A stretch of DNA of 64,000 nucleotides, from contig CATNNA010000008.1 of assembly GCA_950106755.1 (NCBI GenBank), forward strand, positions 434,001-498,000, given 5' to 3'. Below the pieces are notes generated by a model. It made no database searches. It worked only from the letters and a program-made list of their open reading frames with translations, and was not told where the DNA came from. The stretch comes from Climacium dendroides (lineage: Eukaryota > Streptophyta > Bryopsida > Hypnales > Climaciaceae). This document shows, in pieces, positions 13,368 to 25,149 of this stretch. Numbering within the stretch: position 1 is the first letter of the stretch; each line of letters begins with the position of its first letter. Position numbers and translations under genes: made by a program.

Positions 13368-15143
13368 CACTAGAAGAAAAAGCAAGGTTTTGCGACTGCG
13401 TTTTGCGACTGGTTTGTAGTCGTATCGGACGTTTGCGACTTGGTGATATTCTGGAGTCCGCAGTCGTAGTGGACAAGTCGCATGAGTTGCACTGCAGTCG
13501 CGAGGATGTTTGTCATTCGATAGGCAATGGAGAACTTCATCGATGAACTGCTGTGACGTGGTTGCTGATGTGGTATTCATTACCACGTAACTACATTTCA
13601 CTCACTTCTGACTTGTTTTCAACTTGTATGCGACTTGATTGTAATTCATCTATAACTTCAATGCCACTGCTATGCAATTTCATTTGAACTTCTGTTAGAC
13701 TTCATGCAACTTCTGTGCAACTAGAATGCAACTTGTTTGAAACTTTAGTGCAACTGAAATGCAACTTATTTGCAACTGGAATACAACTAGAATGCAACTG
13801 GAATGTAATTTTTTCCACTCCTATGTTCCAACTCTTGTGCAACTGAAATGCAACTTATTCCTAACTTTCGGAGAACTAGATTGCAACTCAGTTGCAACTC
13901 CGCAACTAAAATGCGACTAGTTTGCAACTCTTGTGCAACTAGAATGCAACTTAGTTGCAACTCTTGTTCAACTAGAATGCAACTTCAGTGCAACTAGAAA
14001 GCAACTCATTTGCAACTCCTTTTCAACTATAATGCAATTGGTTTGCAACCTCTGGGCAACTTATTTCCAACTTAAATGCGACTTATTTCTAACTTCTGTG
14101 TAACTAAAATGCAACTCATTTGCAACTCCTATTCAACTATAATGGAATTCATTTGCAACTTTTGGGCAACTAATTTTCAACTACAATGCGACTTATTTTC
14201 CAACTTTTGTGCATCTGAAGTGCAACTAATTTGCAACTCTTGTACAACTAGAATGCAACTTATGTCCAACTTTCATTGCAACTCCTGTACAACTAGAATG
14301 TAACTTCTTCCCAACTTTGTTTGCAACTCCTGTACAACTAACTAGAATGCAACTTCTTTCTTACTTTTATGCAACTCCTGTACAACTAGAATGCAACTTA
14401 TTTCCAACTTTTGTGCAACTAGGATGCAACTTACTAGAATGCAACTAAATTCCAACTTTTATGCAACTGCATGCAACTTTTTTTCAACTTTTGTGCAATT
14501 AGAATGCAACTTATTTCCAACTTCTATGCCACTGGAATGCAACTTTTTTGCAACTCTTATTGAATTGGATTGGAACTTTCTTGCAACTAATTTGCAACTC
14601 TTATCAAACTAGAATGCAACTTATTTGCATCGTTTTTGCAACTGGAATGCAACTTCTGCGCTACTGGATTGCAACTTCTATGCAACTGGAATGCAACTTC
14701 TATGCAACTGGAATGCAACTTTTGTACTACTAGATTGCAACTTCTGAACAACTGAAATGCAACTTCTCTACTACTGGAATGCAACTTCTATGCAACTAGA
14801 ATGCAACTTCTGTGCAACTTCTGTACAATTGGAAAGCAACTTGTGTGCAACTATTATTTGCGACTACATTGTAACTTAGTTGCGACTACATTGTCACTAA
14901 TTTGCAACTTCTATCTATGGTAGTCTTTTCAAAATCTGTGCAACGCATTTGACAGCCTTACACTTCTTCTATAGAACTCAAATATTACCCTTATACATCT
15001 TATATTAATTTGTTTGCAAGTCTTGCAACACTCATGTAACTAACTATAACAATGCTAAAAATTAGATGTGGCTTAGAATACTGCCATTTTTTACAAAACA
15101 AAACAACTACATGAAATAGTTATAAACCATCGGCATACACAGT
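13368..15143. mobile_element. CACTA transposon terminus with subterminal repeat array
   Basis: The FCP1-like gene is abruptly followed by CACTAGAAGAAAAAGC, the classic plant CACTA (En/Spm) terminus form. The three bases before it, gtt (13365-13367), would be the 3-bp target duplication. The next 150 bases repeat TTTGCGACT and AGTCGC. From about 13630 to 14900 there is a degenerate array of GCAACT in many copies at roughly 10-25 bp spacing. Such subterminal motif arrays bind the CACTA accessory protein in known elements. No matching right-hand terminus was found in the window. Short open frames in the array are low-complexity artefacts. Confidence 0.72.
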
Positions 15144-15148
15144 GTGCA

Positions 15149-18100
15149 TGTCGTACGCGTAGTTAGTCGTAAGTATCCTTACAACGACAAATGGTTGCAA
15201 GATGACACGAATTATCGTTCCAGGGAACTTCTAGTAAGATATCGATTAAGTTAGAAGTATCCGGATCGTGACTACTCACTTAATTCTCGTTCTTCACTCA
15301 CCCTATCTCGTTCCGGAAACTCAGTACATTCCGGATTCTGTTCCGGATCCGGACATCTCCGGATCTGAGTTTCGTCTCTCTTCCGTCACTAGTTTTTGTT
15401 GCCTCTATTTTACCCTTAGAGGGTCCGCCCTTGATCTAGAAAGGGGTGGGGACTCACCACTTGTGCAAAATCTTCTCTATATTCTAAATCTACTAAACAA
15501 CACACCCAAGACAACACAGTTGTAGGAGGAGGGAGGAGTATTCTCTCACAGTTTCCGGTTTGGCCGTTCCGGAATCAGGTCACACAGAGCACTTTTCACA
15601 CCTCTCTTACTACAACAACGGATCAGAACTTATAGACCCAAAAGAATAGAATATCAAGGAGAAGATAATATACCAAGGGGGAGGTTGGCAAACTTTTCGA
15701 AGCAGCGGGAGATCCTTTCCTTTGGCGGTTGCTTAACTCCGCACAGAACCCTCCTGGTTCCGGACTCGCAGGGACCTCTACCGTCTTATCCGGATTGCCG
15801 TTCCGGCAATTTAAAAGCATGTCACACTTACACTCCCTTACTCAGCTTTGCATTCCTTCTCACTAGCTCCAACCCCAAATGATCCGTAGCTCAAGATGCG
15901 GAATCCTTTTCTCCCTCCCTTCTCTTTCTCCAATACCAGATCATACACCCATGCATACACTCAGCCCAAAAGACCCTGTCTAAACAAAAGTGCAGCTAAA
16001 GGTATCCTGGCTGACTTAGATTAAGAAAAGAAAATTGTAATACATATGTGAAAGCACGAGAATCCAGTGGAGTAGGATGGAATGGAATGGCAGACAACTA
16101 ACTTGCCTGCCCTTAAAATACTAACACAAAAATCCAAAGTCAACTCCTAAAAGCCTGAAAAGGAAACCCGGAAATCCAGGCCACCAATCCCTGAACCTCC
16201 CGAAATATCCGGAAAAATTGCTAACTGCCGTCCGAGATAACCGGATTTCCTTACTATCCGCCTAAAATTCCGGAAACCAGGTCCATGCTTGGAACCCCAT
16301 TCCGGATCCTATACTTCTTCTCCTACCAACCCTAATGTCTTGGCTTCCGTCCTTTCTTTGAACGGCTCCCCGCTTGGCTGGTAGGCGTCCCCTTCGTATT
16401 CTTTGCTGGCGTAATTTTTGCTGTGGCTCGAGTCTGGATATGGCGCGTTGTTGGAGACGGATCGCTGTCGCCTTCGGTTCCGGAAGTAGAGTGGGCACTC
16501 TCCTCGTCAGAATCTTCAATGACTTGAACTTCCTTCTCCTTCTCTGGTGTTGTATCCTCCAATGTTGCGGGTTCGCTTCCTTTCTCTGGCGTGGTCTCTT
16601 GCATGTGCACAAATCCTTTCGGATTAGTCTGAGCCGGATTGGTCATCCCACCGATCCGGTTGATGAGATCTCCCCTAACTTGTTGTCCCGGAACCTTGAA
16701 TGATCCGGTCATCAAATTCGGCATTGTTTGTGCCTTGGGAACTTCCGGGGTTGAGAACTTAGATGGCACCGGAACCGTTTTTGCGCTAGACTCAGGTTCC
16801 GGTTTCGAGGCTGGCCTCAAATTCAACTCCGTCATCCGTATTTTACTGGCGGAAGCCTCGGTTGGTGTGAGTATCCTCTTCAAACCCTCCATCCGGGTTG
16901 CATGATCCGACACTGGCTTCCCTGGGGTACCTGCGACAAAAGGAAATTCCGGAAAGGTGGAGAAATCCATCGCATGGTTTGGGTCGATGGCCGCCAGCAA
17001 CTTCTGGATCTCCTTCAAAACTCGCTCTATTCTCGCGGTGAAGTCTACGAGGATGGTAACTACCTTGGTTCCGGTAATGTGGCCTTCCGATATCATCTTC
17101 GAGTCAAATAAGGCAGCTTTCGTGATGATGTCGGCTTTGATGTTGACTGCCCCGGTTAGATTCTTGACCAGAACGAGAGCCTCCTTCTCTTTCTCCTTCG
17201 CAACTACCATTTCCCGTTCCGCCCAATTCACCCGGGTCTGGAGTAGGTTCCGTTCCGCCTCCAACTCCTGGATCCGCTCCTCCCTCTTCTTCAGATCCTC
17301 CGGTTTGGGCAGTCGCTTGACAGCTTCCACGATCTGATCCGGATCCACCTTCAACACTTCCGCGGTATCTATCACCAAATCTGACAACCCGTCGTGAAGT
17401 ACCTTGGCTTCACGTATCCACTCGAGCCCCGCATTGAAAAATGCGGATTCTGTTTCCATCTCAGGTTCTTTGCTGGACTCCCCCCTCTCCATTGTTGGTG
17501 GCTTGATTCTCGACCCCGGATTGGTTGACTTCCTCTTCTTGGTCCTCGGATCGGTAAGACGTTCCTCGGGAAGTTCCTCCGGTTCAGACTTGACCGAATC
17601 TTCCACTTCCTCCCCGGAAAGTCCGTATGATAGGAGCGTCTTTTTGGTGTCATACAGAATTATTTCCGCCGCACTCAAAAGTTCCTGTTGATGGTACAGA
17701 TGAAACAAATATGTGCTAACTGGACTCGCCTTAGCTCGAGTCACGTGATCCGCTAATTTAGCCACTATCCCGGCTATGACCCTACCCCAGTGCACTACCC
17801 GGTTCTCCATAGCCCCAAAGATAGTATCGGCCACCGTAATGGTAACCTGCGTTGGCTTTTTCGGATATAAGATCAAAATCAGAAATTCTAGGATCCGCCT
17901 ATGTCTCTCGTCCTTGCACTCGCTGATAGCAAATCTGTCCTTAGGGTTTGCAGACCCGGTGAACTTCCCAGCTACAAAGCAGTCCGTCCTCGATGCTAAA
18001 CTGTTCCCACTCTTTCGGAACTGATAGACGTCCGCCCAAATGTCCTCGGTCCACGCGACTGGTCGTCCTCTCAAAGTAAGCTCATATTGATTTGGAACAC

Positions 18101-18695
18101 CGTGAAGTAGCTCTTGAATCATCTCTTCACTCTTGAGGTTCCATGGTCGGTGTAGTAAACCGACACATCCTAACCTAGTCAAGTCCTCCTCTAACTGCTT
18201 GTGTAGATCCGAGCTCTCCGGAATGGCCGGAGAGATAACCCGGGCAGATACCGCTATCTTCCGTACTGGTGCCATAAGATCTAAGTGAGAACGAAGGAAA
18301 AGTAGTTCTACCTCAGTCGCTAACTCACCACTCTTTCTCTCAACTACTCACACAAATAGTCTGAGGAACACCGAACAGAAAAGTGAAGAGGAAACCCTAG
18401 GAAGATGGCTTAAGTACTAAACCGCCTTTCTACGGTCTTAAGGACAACGGCTACAGGTCCGTTGTATCAACGGTATCCTACTTCCATAGCTACGGGACCA
18501 ATACGGTAGGTTCCTGTGTTCTGGATGAGTCCGGATTCCGGATCCGGATAAGTTCCGGTTACAGGTGGTGCCGGAACGCTTATTTCCTAATTCAAGTTAT
18601 CTGGTCCAAAAATCACACTCTAACTATAATTTTTTAAAATTTTTCGCAGCTACTTCTTGCATTAATGATCCGTTTCCGGATTCCGGATTCCCACA
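15149..18695 (-). mobile_element. E3: intact ORF-bearing element, family A
   Basis: Read on the minus strand it starts TGTGGGAATCCGG (18695) and ends CTACGCGTACGACA (15149). A perfect 5-bp target duplication gtgca lies at 15144-15148 and 18696-18700. It is 3547 bp long with one uninterrupted ORF (16332-18275). Upstream of the ORF are about 420 bp with the CCGTTG/CAACGG hairpins. Downstream are about 1.2 kb with a TATTTTAAGGGCAGGC promoter-like site near 16110 and the shared 3' modules. It is nearly identical by eye to E6 and E7. It sits only 10 bp from the end of E4, at the outer edge of the inverted duplication. Confidence 0.88.
16332..18275 (-). CDS. Gag-like coiled-coil protein of element E3 (intact, 647 aa)
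   Basis: This is the only full-length member of its family in the window: 648 codons from ATG to stop, no intron signals needed. The start is chosen because E6 and E7 begin at the same place. Residues 1-20 are basic. Residues 24-65 hold the conserved LEEDLTRLGCVGLLHRPWNL block, and 125-200 hold RRILEFL, ILYPKKPTQVTITVADTIFG, VHWG (Trp163) and YLFHLYHQ. By eye the latter resembles the plant 'putative transposon protein' (Transposase_32-like) or gag N-domain. A KKRK signal lies at 246-249, a heptad-like coiled coil spans about 325-372, a Ser/Thr/Glu-rich region follows, and the tail is basic (SKKGRKPRH, faintly AT-hook-like). No protease, reverse transcriptase or integrase motif is present. A structural or nucleic-acid-binding role is inferred from the architecture. 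Confidence 0.8.
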   Translation of the reverse strand: MAPVRKIAVSARVISPAIPESSDLHKQLEEDLTRLGCVGLLHRPWNLKSEEMIQELLHGVPNQYELTLRGRPVAWTEDIWADVYQFRKSGNSLASRTDCFVAGKFTGSANPKDRFAISECKDERHRRILEFLILILYPKKPTQVTITVADTIFGAMENRVVHWGRVIAGIVAKLADHVTRAKASPVSTYLFHLYHQQELLSAAEIILYDTKKTLLSYGLSGEEVEDSVKSEPEELPEERLTDPRTKKRKSTNPGSRIKPPTMERGESSKEPEMETESAFFNAGLEWIREAKVLHDGLSDLVIDTAEVLKVDPDQIVEAVKRLPKPEDLKKREERIQELEAERNLLQTRVNWAEREMVVAKEKEKEALVLVKNLTGAVNIKADIITKAALFDSKMISEGHITGTKVVTILVDFTARIERVLKEIQKLLAAIDPNHAMDFSTFPEFPFVAGTPGKPVSDHATRMEGLKRILTPTEASASKIRMTELNLRPASKPEPESSAKTVPVPSKFSTPEVPKAQTMPNLMTGSFKVPGQQVRGDLINRIGGMTNPAQTNPKGFVHMQETTPEKGSEPATLEDTTPEKEKEVQVIEDSDEESAHSTSGTEGDSDPSPTTRHIQTRATAKITPAKNTKGTPTSQAGSRSKKGRKPRH

Positions 18696-18705
18696 GTGCA
18701 CATGC

Positions 18706-21700
18706 TGACGCAGCACAGAGTAAGCAATTTCCCTATTATACTCACAAAAATCACTCTAGAGCATAACAAAATGACCCTAAAGATCGAACCCATGAGATCC
18801 TGTGAAGTAGCTAACTCTAACAAGGAGATAAACTAAATTAAACCCCTTAATTCCACTTTTCCGGTCCTACCTCTAACGACCGGAACAACCAAAACCAACC
18901 GGAAAGTTTCAACCGGACTGTATCCTACTTCCGGTTTTACTAGTTCCCCGATTTCTGGGCTGACTTATCAATTCTGGACCCTACAACTTCCGGTCTTATG
19001 TATCCTCCTGGGCGGATCCGATCCGGTCCACCCTTCCGTACCCGGTTTAGTTTTACCTCTGTTTTACCATCAGAGGGTTCGTCGCTTGCTTTTGAAAGTG
19101 GTAGGCCCACCACTCCTTCCGTGACTTATAGTGGCTGAAGACCCACTTCCCTATCCACTGATCCCCTAACTAACACGGATTCGGTTTAGTCTTTCACAGT
19201 AATCCGAATAGTAATCCGAATCACAGGTCACACAAAGACCCCCCGTACGATCCTCTCATACTACAACGACCTTGACATTGATCCGTTCCGCACGAAGTTG
19301 GGTGGCTACAAGTGCATTTGTCCGTTCCAACACCCACGAAAGTTATTCCGTTCACCCACAACGGTGGTAAGACCTCACAGGAGTTAGGATACTCGACCGG
19401 ATTTCCCACCCAGGAGTTCTAACGCAGCTAAGGATTCCCTCCCTATCCGCCTAGCCTGATCAACGGATCTCTCACCCGGAATGCTAAACTTCTGTAGCTG
19501 CTGAGGCACTGGAATCCACTCCTAACTCTTCATAACCTACTCACATGTACCTAGAACCGGAAACATACATCAAGGGGAGAAACTCTACCAACACCTCTGT
19601 ACTCACCTTCCTATTCTGACTCCGTGCACTCTTGCCAATACTCGGGAAAAATACACAAAAGTTAGTTTAAAGGAAAGTACACAAGGAAATGCCAAAAGAA
19701 CTCTCTCCCTCGTCTCCAGCTCAGAGACTGTTTTATATACAAAAAGCAAAAAGCAAAAAGTGAATACATGATTTCCACCTCTAAAGGCGTTGACAATCCG
19801 GTCCTACCTTATCCTAACCGGATTCTATTCCGGTTCCTATCTATAAGCCCTATTTTTACAATCCTTCCTGTTCCGTCTCATACACTCGGGATCCGATGGT
19901 GGGGCTCTCATTAGGTCTCTCCAACTGCTCGAAGACCTCATTTAGATTCCGGTTCCGTTCCCCATCCGTAGGTAGAGCCGGGTGATCTTCCTCAGTTTCC
20001 GGGGAGTCTAGATTTATCGGCTAATCTCCGGTCGAGGGCGTCTCCTTCTTTGCCCTACTTGACTGGGGCATCTTGTCCTTTCCTGGTTCTTGAGCTACGT
20101 CTTCCGGAAACAAGTCCGGAAGAGAAATTTCAGAGAGCCGGACCGGAACTTCTGTCAACTTCTGGTTGCTCTCCACGATCCGGTCCGCTGACTCCCGTGC
20201 CTTGGATAGGAGCTTCTCCATCTGCTCCTCAAAATCGGTGAGGATGTGCACCACCCTGGTTCCGGATATCTTCTTGTCCTTGTGCACCTCCTCTTCGAAC
20301 AGGCCTGCCTTGGTGACCGCGGCTCCGGGTCCTCCAAGCACGTCCTTCACTTCTGCGGCCAACTTCTTCATTTTCTCCGCCATCTCCTTTGTCGCGGTGG
20401 CGTTCTCGAGCAACGCGAAAAGTTCGGCCTTGAGGGTGTCCACCTCATCGTGCTGCCGCTTGCTGTCTTCCTTCATCTTTCAGAGCTCTTCCGGATTGAT
20501 AACACTCTCAGCTACCTTCCGCGGCAACTGACTGTCCGATTCCGCTCCGATTAATTCCGCGATCTCCCCGAGTGTCCGCTTCTTAACTTCCCAATCCGCC
20601 CGGATTCCGTAGAGGATCCCAACCAACTCGTCGAACGGATCTGCGGTTCCCGATCCGGATGCCACATCCGGTCCGGTTGGAGTCTCACCTCTGCGCGGCT
20701 GCGGATGTCCCGGGGGCGTTCCTCGATTCCGAGTCGGCGTGGTCTTCTGTCTCTTGGCGGGGACATATGGTTCCTCCTCTTCCTCTTCTTCTTCTTCCTC
20801 CTCCTCGGTTTCGTTTCCGGAATCCGCTTCTTGGTCGGACTCGGATTCTCCGTACTTCATGGTCCGCTCCTGGGCCTTCCATACCTTCAGCTCCACTTCC
20901 GTCAACAGTTCTTGTTGCTGGTAGAGGTGGTACACATAAGGGCACAGTGGGGTAGCCCTACTTCTCCCCACTCTTGTAGTAAGCTGGGACACCAGATCAA
21001 AGAAGATCCGGCCCTAGTCTACTTTCCGGGTTCCCCTCAGCGCTCCGAAAATCGTGTTAGCCAAGGTGATAGTCACCCTAGTGGACTTTTCCGGATGTAG
21101 AACCGGAACCAGGAATTGGAGCAGGCGTCGCTCCCGGTCATCGAGGCAGTCTTCGACCGCATAGCCGTCCTTCGGGTTTACTACGCTTCCGAACTTACCC
21201 TGGACGAAATCATCCTTCCGGATGGCAAGCCCGAGTCCTCCTGGCCGGAATCCGTATACGTCCCGCCACAAAGCCTCGGTCCATTGGACCGGATTCCCTC
21301 TCAGGGTGTTATCGAACTGATTCGATACGCCACTCAAGATTTCTCTAACCATCCTCTCATCTTTGAAACCCCAAGGTTTCAAAGCTAACCCCTGACAACC
21401 CATCAACGATAAATCCTCTCTGAGCTCTCCCTGTTCCGGTTCCTTGGTCGGCATGACCGGAACCACTTTTCTAAGCTTTACTTCACTCGAGGGCGGGGTG
21501 TTAGAACCTCTCTTCCGGTTCAGCCGCGGCATGAGGGTAGCTCTACCCGGTTTTCACTCTCTACAGTCCTAACAAGGGAGCGCCGATACTCAGATGTTCC
21601 GCTCCGTCTGTAAACTAACCTACTGGCGTACTCACACTCTCAGTCTCTCACGTATCCGCTCGCATTCAAGGTCTCACCCACTCATGTCCGGAGGAGATCT

Positions 21701-22133
21701 CTCCGTCTCACACCCCTCACTCACTTTCGGACCCTCTTGTACTTTCTCTTCCTTGCCGTGGTCAACAATAAAAACGTTAGGCGCTAAATCAGGACACGAC
21801 AACACGTGGAAATCCAGAGACCTGAAAATGGGTAGGGTCAGGCTTTATATAGTCTTGACGCCCTGAATTGTCTTTATGAACGGTCGGATATCTGGTCCGG
21901 TTCTTGACATCCGGTTCTCTCCCATCCGATCAACAAGATTCCGGTTGGAAATACTATCCGGTTGTACATCTAATCCGTTCCGCTTCTACCTAAAACCGGA
22001 TTAGTTCCGTAAGGTCCTTTTGTGACTATTTCTGGATTTATCTTTCTCTCTAGATGAATCCGGATACCTATTTCTAATTTCCGGTTCACTCAAAAAGGTA
22101 AACAAATAAAAATAAAAAATATGAGTTGTCACA
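18706..22133 (-). mobile_element. E4: family B element, left arm of inverted duplication
   Basis: On the minus strand it starts TGTGACAACTCA (22133). It ends near 18706 in GCTGCGTCA rather than the GCTGTGACA seen in E5. Its length, 3428 bp, equals E5 without the nested E5n (3427 bp), and the two are almost identical. The right flank (gtagt onward, 22134-22262) matches the 5' flank of E5, but the left flank (catgc) does not match, so E4 is a duplicate carried with flanking DNA and not an independent insertion. TATA-like sites lie at 21843-21851 (before the ORF) and 19731-19739 (after it), both on the minus strand. Confidence 0.85.
20021..21532 (-). pseudogene. Gag-like ORF of E4 with two in-frame stops
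   Basis: One frame of 504 codons runs from the ATG (MPRLNRKRGSNTPP) at 21532 to the TAG at 20021. It is interrupted at codon 173 by TAG (21014-21016), where family A has Trp in VHWG, and again by TGA near 20477-20479. E5 still has CGA at the second position, so that stop arose after the duplication; the first is shared. Domain order follows E3: LMGCQGLALKPWGFKDE, NPKDGYAVEDC, VLHPEKSTRVTITLANTIFG, YVYHLYQQ, an acidic Glu run, and a coiled coil (KRQHDEVDTLKAELFALLE). At 503 aa it is shorter than family A, mostly in the C-terminal tail. Confidence 0.82.
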
Positions 22134-22262
22134 GTAGTGTATGTGAATTTGAATGGAGAGATTGATACATCTTCTTCCGGGAAGAGTGCTTGGGATCAAA
22201 GTATGAGGGCCTTTGCCCCTTTGATCCTTGATGTGAGCGTCATTGACTGGAGTGAACACAAG
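22134..22262 (+). pseudogene. Inverted copy of a tnpA-like exon fragment
   Basis: This stretch repeats, in opposite orientation, the part of the tnpA-like gene at 23497-23620 (VYVNLNGEIDTSSSGKSAWD onward). It was carried along with E4 in the inverted duplication. Past 22263 the sequence switches abruptly to the 3' part of the same gene read on the other strand, which marks the inner breakpoint. Confidence 0.8.
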
Positions 22263-23907
22263 CCACACATCAGTAGTGCCTTCAACATCTCTCACTTTCC
22301 GTTGTGTACTATCGTGTTCTTCCATTCCAACAATCTCCTTAGTGGTCTGTTTACCTTCTCCAAGCTCCAAGGTAGAGTTCACTATTAACTCATCTGGATC
22401 AATAGTCGCATTTATCTCTTCTCCTGTTGGGTGAGTAGGCTGTATACAAGCAAAGTCATATGGATCAACGACGTTGATCTCTCCAGCAGCTACAATAGGG
22501 TCTACTGGGTTGGCAGCTACAACAGGATCCACTGAATTGGCAATGAGAGCAGGATCTGTTGTTGTCTGCTTTAAAAATTTCAACAACGCTAACTGCATCC
22601 CTTCAACAGCCTTGGTATTTCAATCTGTACTTGCCAACACATCAACTCGAAAGTCTTGAAATTCATCAAGTCTTTGTTCCAAAGCCATCACTTTTGCATG
22701 GAGTGAAGAAGATACCACCTGTGTTTCACACACAAACACAAAAAAATAATTTAACATGTTCATATAAGGTAAGATTATTATGCGACTTCTATGCAAGTGC
22801 TACTGAACTTCAAGTACTACACTTAACACTTAACTATTGTTTACAACTTTTATGACTTGTGCATGACTACGATAACATATTTTTAGATTGTAACTTATAA
22901 ACAACATTTTAATGAGTACTCTACAACTTCTATGAGATTCCTACTCATAAAAAAAACCGAACTCAAATGATGAAGCCTACTTACCGATGACCCTGAAGCT
23001 TGCAATCCTTCTGCAATGTCAGTGAGGCTAGGACTTCCATCACTCCCTTTTGTCTGATAGAAGGCCAACATTTCTTTATTTTGTTAATATGATTTGGAAA
23101 GATGATACAAAACATTAACAAATTCAATTGCACAAACACTATCAAAGGCAACAATTTGCATGAAAAAAGGCTTACCACATCATATTCTTCCCCTGCCTTC
23201 CCTCGCCGCCTACATTTAGAAACATTCTGCACTTTTCTCCGGGCATTGGTCATCATCTCAGATTTCTTCACTTGATCACCTCCACTCCAGTATTCCTTCA
23301 ACCGCTTCCACTGACTAGGGTGAATACGCACTGGACAATCGTCATCTTTTCCAAGAACACATAATTTCTTCAACTTATGCCTCTCATTCTTCAAAAACCT
23401 TTGCACTGCTTTCCAAAAACCCATGTTGCTAAGGGGATTTCCCAAATATTCAAACTCATTTTCCATGGTGTCCCTCAACTTCTGTAAAGTGTATCGCTTG
23501 TGTTCACTCCAGTCAATGACGCTCACATCAAGGATCAAAGGGGCAAAGGCCCTCATACTTTGATCCCAAGCACTCTTCCCGGAAGAAGATGTATCAATCT
23601 CTCCATTCAAATTCACATACACTACTGTGACAACTCATATTTTTTATTTTTATTTGTTTACCTTTTTGAGTGAACCGGAAATTAGAAATAGGTATCCGGA
23701 TTCATCTAGAGAGAAAGATAAATCCAGAAATAGTCACAAAAGGACCTTACGGAACTAATCCGGTTTTAGGTAGAAGCGGAACGGATTAGATGTACAACCG
23801 GATAGTATTTCCAACCGGAATCTTGTTGATCGGATGGGAGAGAACCGGATGTCAAGAACCGGACCAGATATCCGACCGTTCATAAAGACAATTCAGGGCG
23901 TCAAGAC

Positions 23908-23916
23908 TATATAAAG
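23908..23916 (+). promoter_or_regulatory. TATA-like box upstream of the E5 ORF
   Basis: TATATAAAG lies about 310 bases before the ATG at 24227 in E5, with a mirror copy in E4 at 21843-21851. It is placed to drive the gag-like ORF. Confidence 0.5.
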
Positions 23917-25149
23917 CCTGACCCTACCCATTTTCAGGTCTCTGGATTTCCACGTGTTGTCGTGTCCTGATTTAGCGCCTAACGTTTTTATTGTTGACCA
24001 CGGCAAGGAAGAGAAAGTACAAGAGGGTCCGAAAGTGAGTGAGGGGTGTGAGACGGAGAGATCTCCTCCGGACATGAGTGGGTGAGACCTTGAATGCGAG
24101 CGGATACGTGAGAGACTGAGAGTGTGAGTACGCCAGTAGGTTAGTTTACAGACGGAGCGGAACATCTGAGTATCGGCGCTCCCTTGTTAGGACTGTAGAG
24201 AGTGAAAACCGGGTAGAGCTACCCTCATGCCGCGGCTGAACCGGAAGAGAGGTTCTAACACCCCGCCCTCGAGTGAAGTAAAGCTTAGAAAAGTGGTTCC
24301 GGTCATGCCGACCAAGGAACCGGAACAGGGAGAGCTCAGAGAGGATTTATCGTTGATGGGTTGTCAGGGGTTAGCTTTGAAACCTTGGGGTTTCAAAGAT
24401 GAGAGGATGGTTAGAGAAATCTTGAGTGGCGTATCGAATCAGTTCGATAACACCCTGAGAGGGAATCCGGTCCAATGGACCGAGGCTTTGTGGCGGGACG
24501 TATACGGATTCCGGCCAGGAGGACTCGGGCTTGCCATCCGGAAGGATGATTTCGTCCAGGGTAAGTTCGGAAGCGTAGTAAACCCGAAGGACGGCTATGC
24601 GGTCGAAGACTGCCTTGATGACCGGGAGCGACGCCTGCTCCAATTCCTGGTTCCGGTTCTGCATCCGGAAAAGTCCACTAGGGTGACTATCACCTTGGCT
24701 AACACGATTTTCGGAGCGCTGAGGGGAACCCGGAAAGTAGACTAGGGCCGGATCTTCTTTGATCTGGTGTCCCAGCTTACTACAAGAGTGGGGAGAAGTA
24801 GGGCTACCCCACTGTGCCCTTATGTGTACCACCTCTACCAGCAACAAGAACTGTTGACGGAAGTGGAGCTGAAGGTATGGAAGGCCCAGGAGCGGACCAT
24901 GAAGTACGGAGAATCCGAGTCCGACCAAGAAGCGGATTCCGGAAACGAAACCGAGGAGGAGGAAGAAGAAGAAGAGGAAGAGGAGGAACCATATGTCCCC
25001 GCCAAGAGGCAGAAGACCACGCCGACTCGGAATCGAGGAACGCCCCCGGGACATCCACGGCCGCGTAGAGGTGAGACTCCAACTGGACCGGATGTGGCAA
25101 CCGGATCGGGAACCGTAGATCCGTTCGACGAGTTGGTTGGGATCCTCTG

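Noticed and set aside
13600..14900. Protein-coding frames such as 14076-14303 and 14391-14612
   Set aside because: They consist of translated GCAACT repeats (QL, CNF, ATRM patterns) and occur in several frames.
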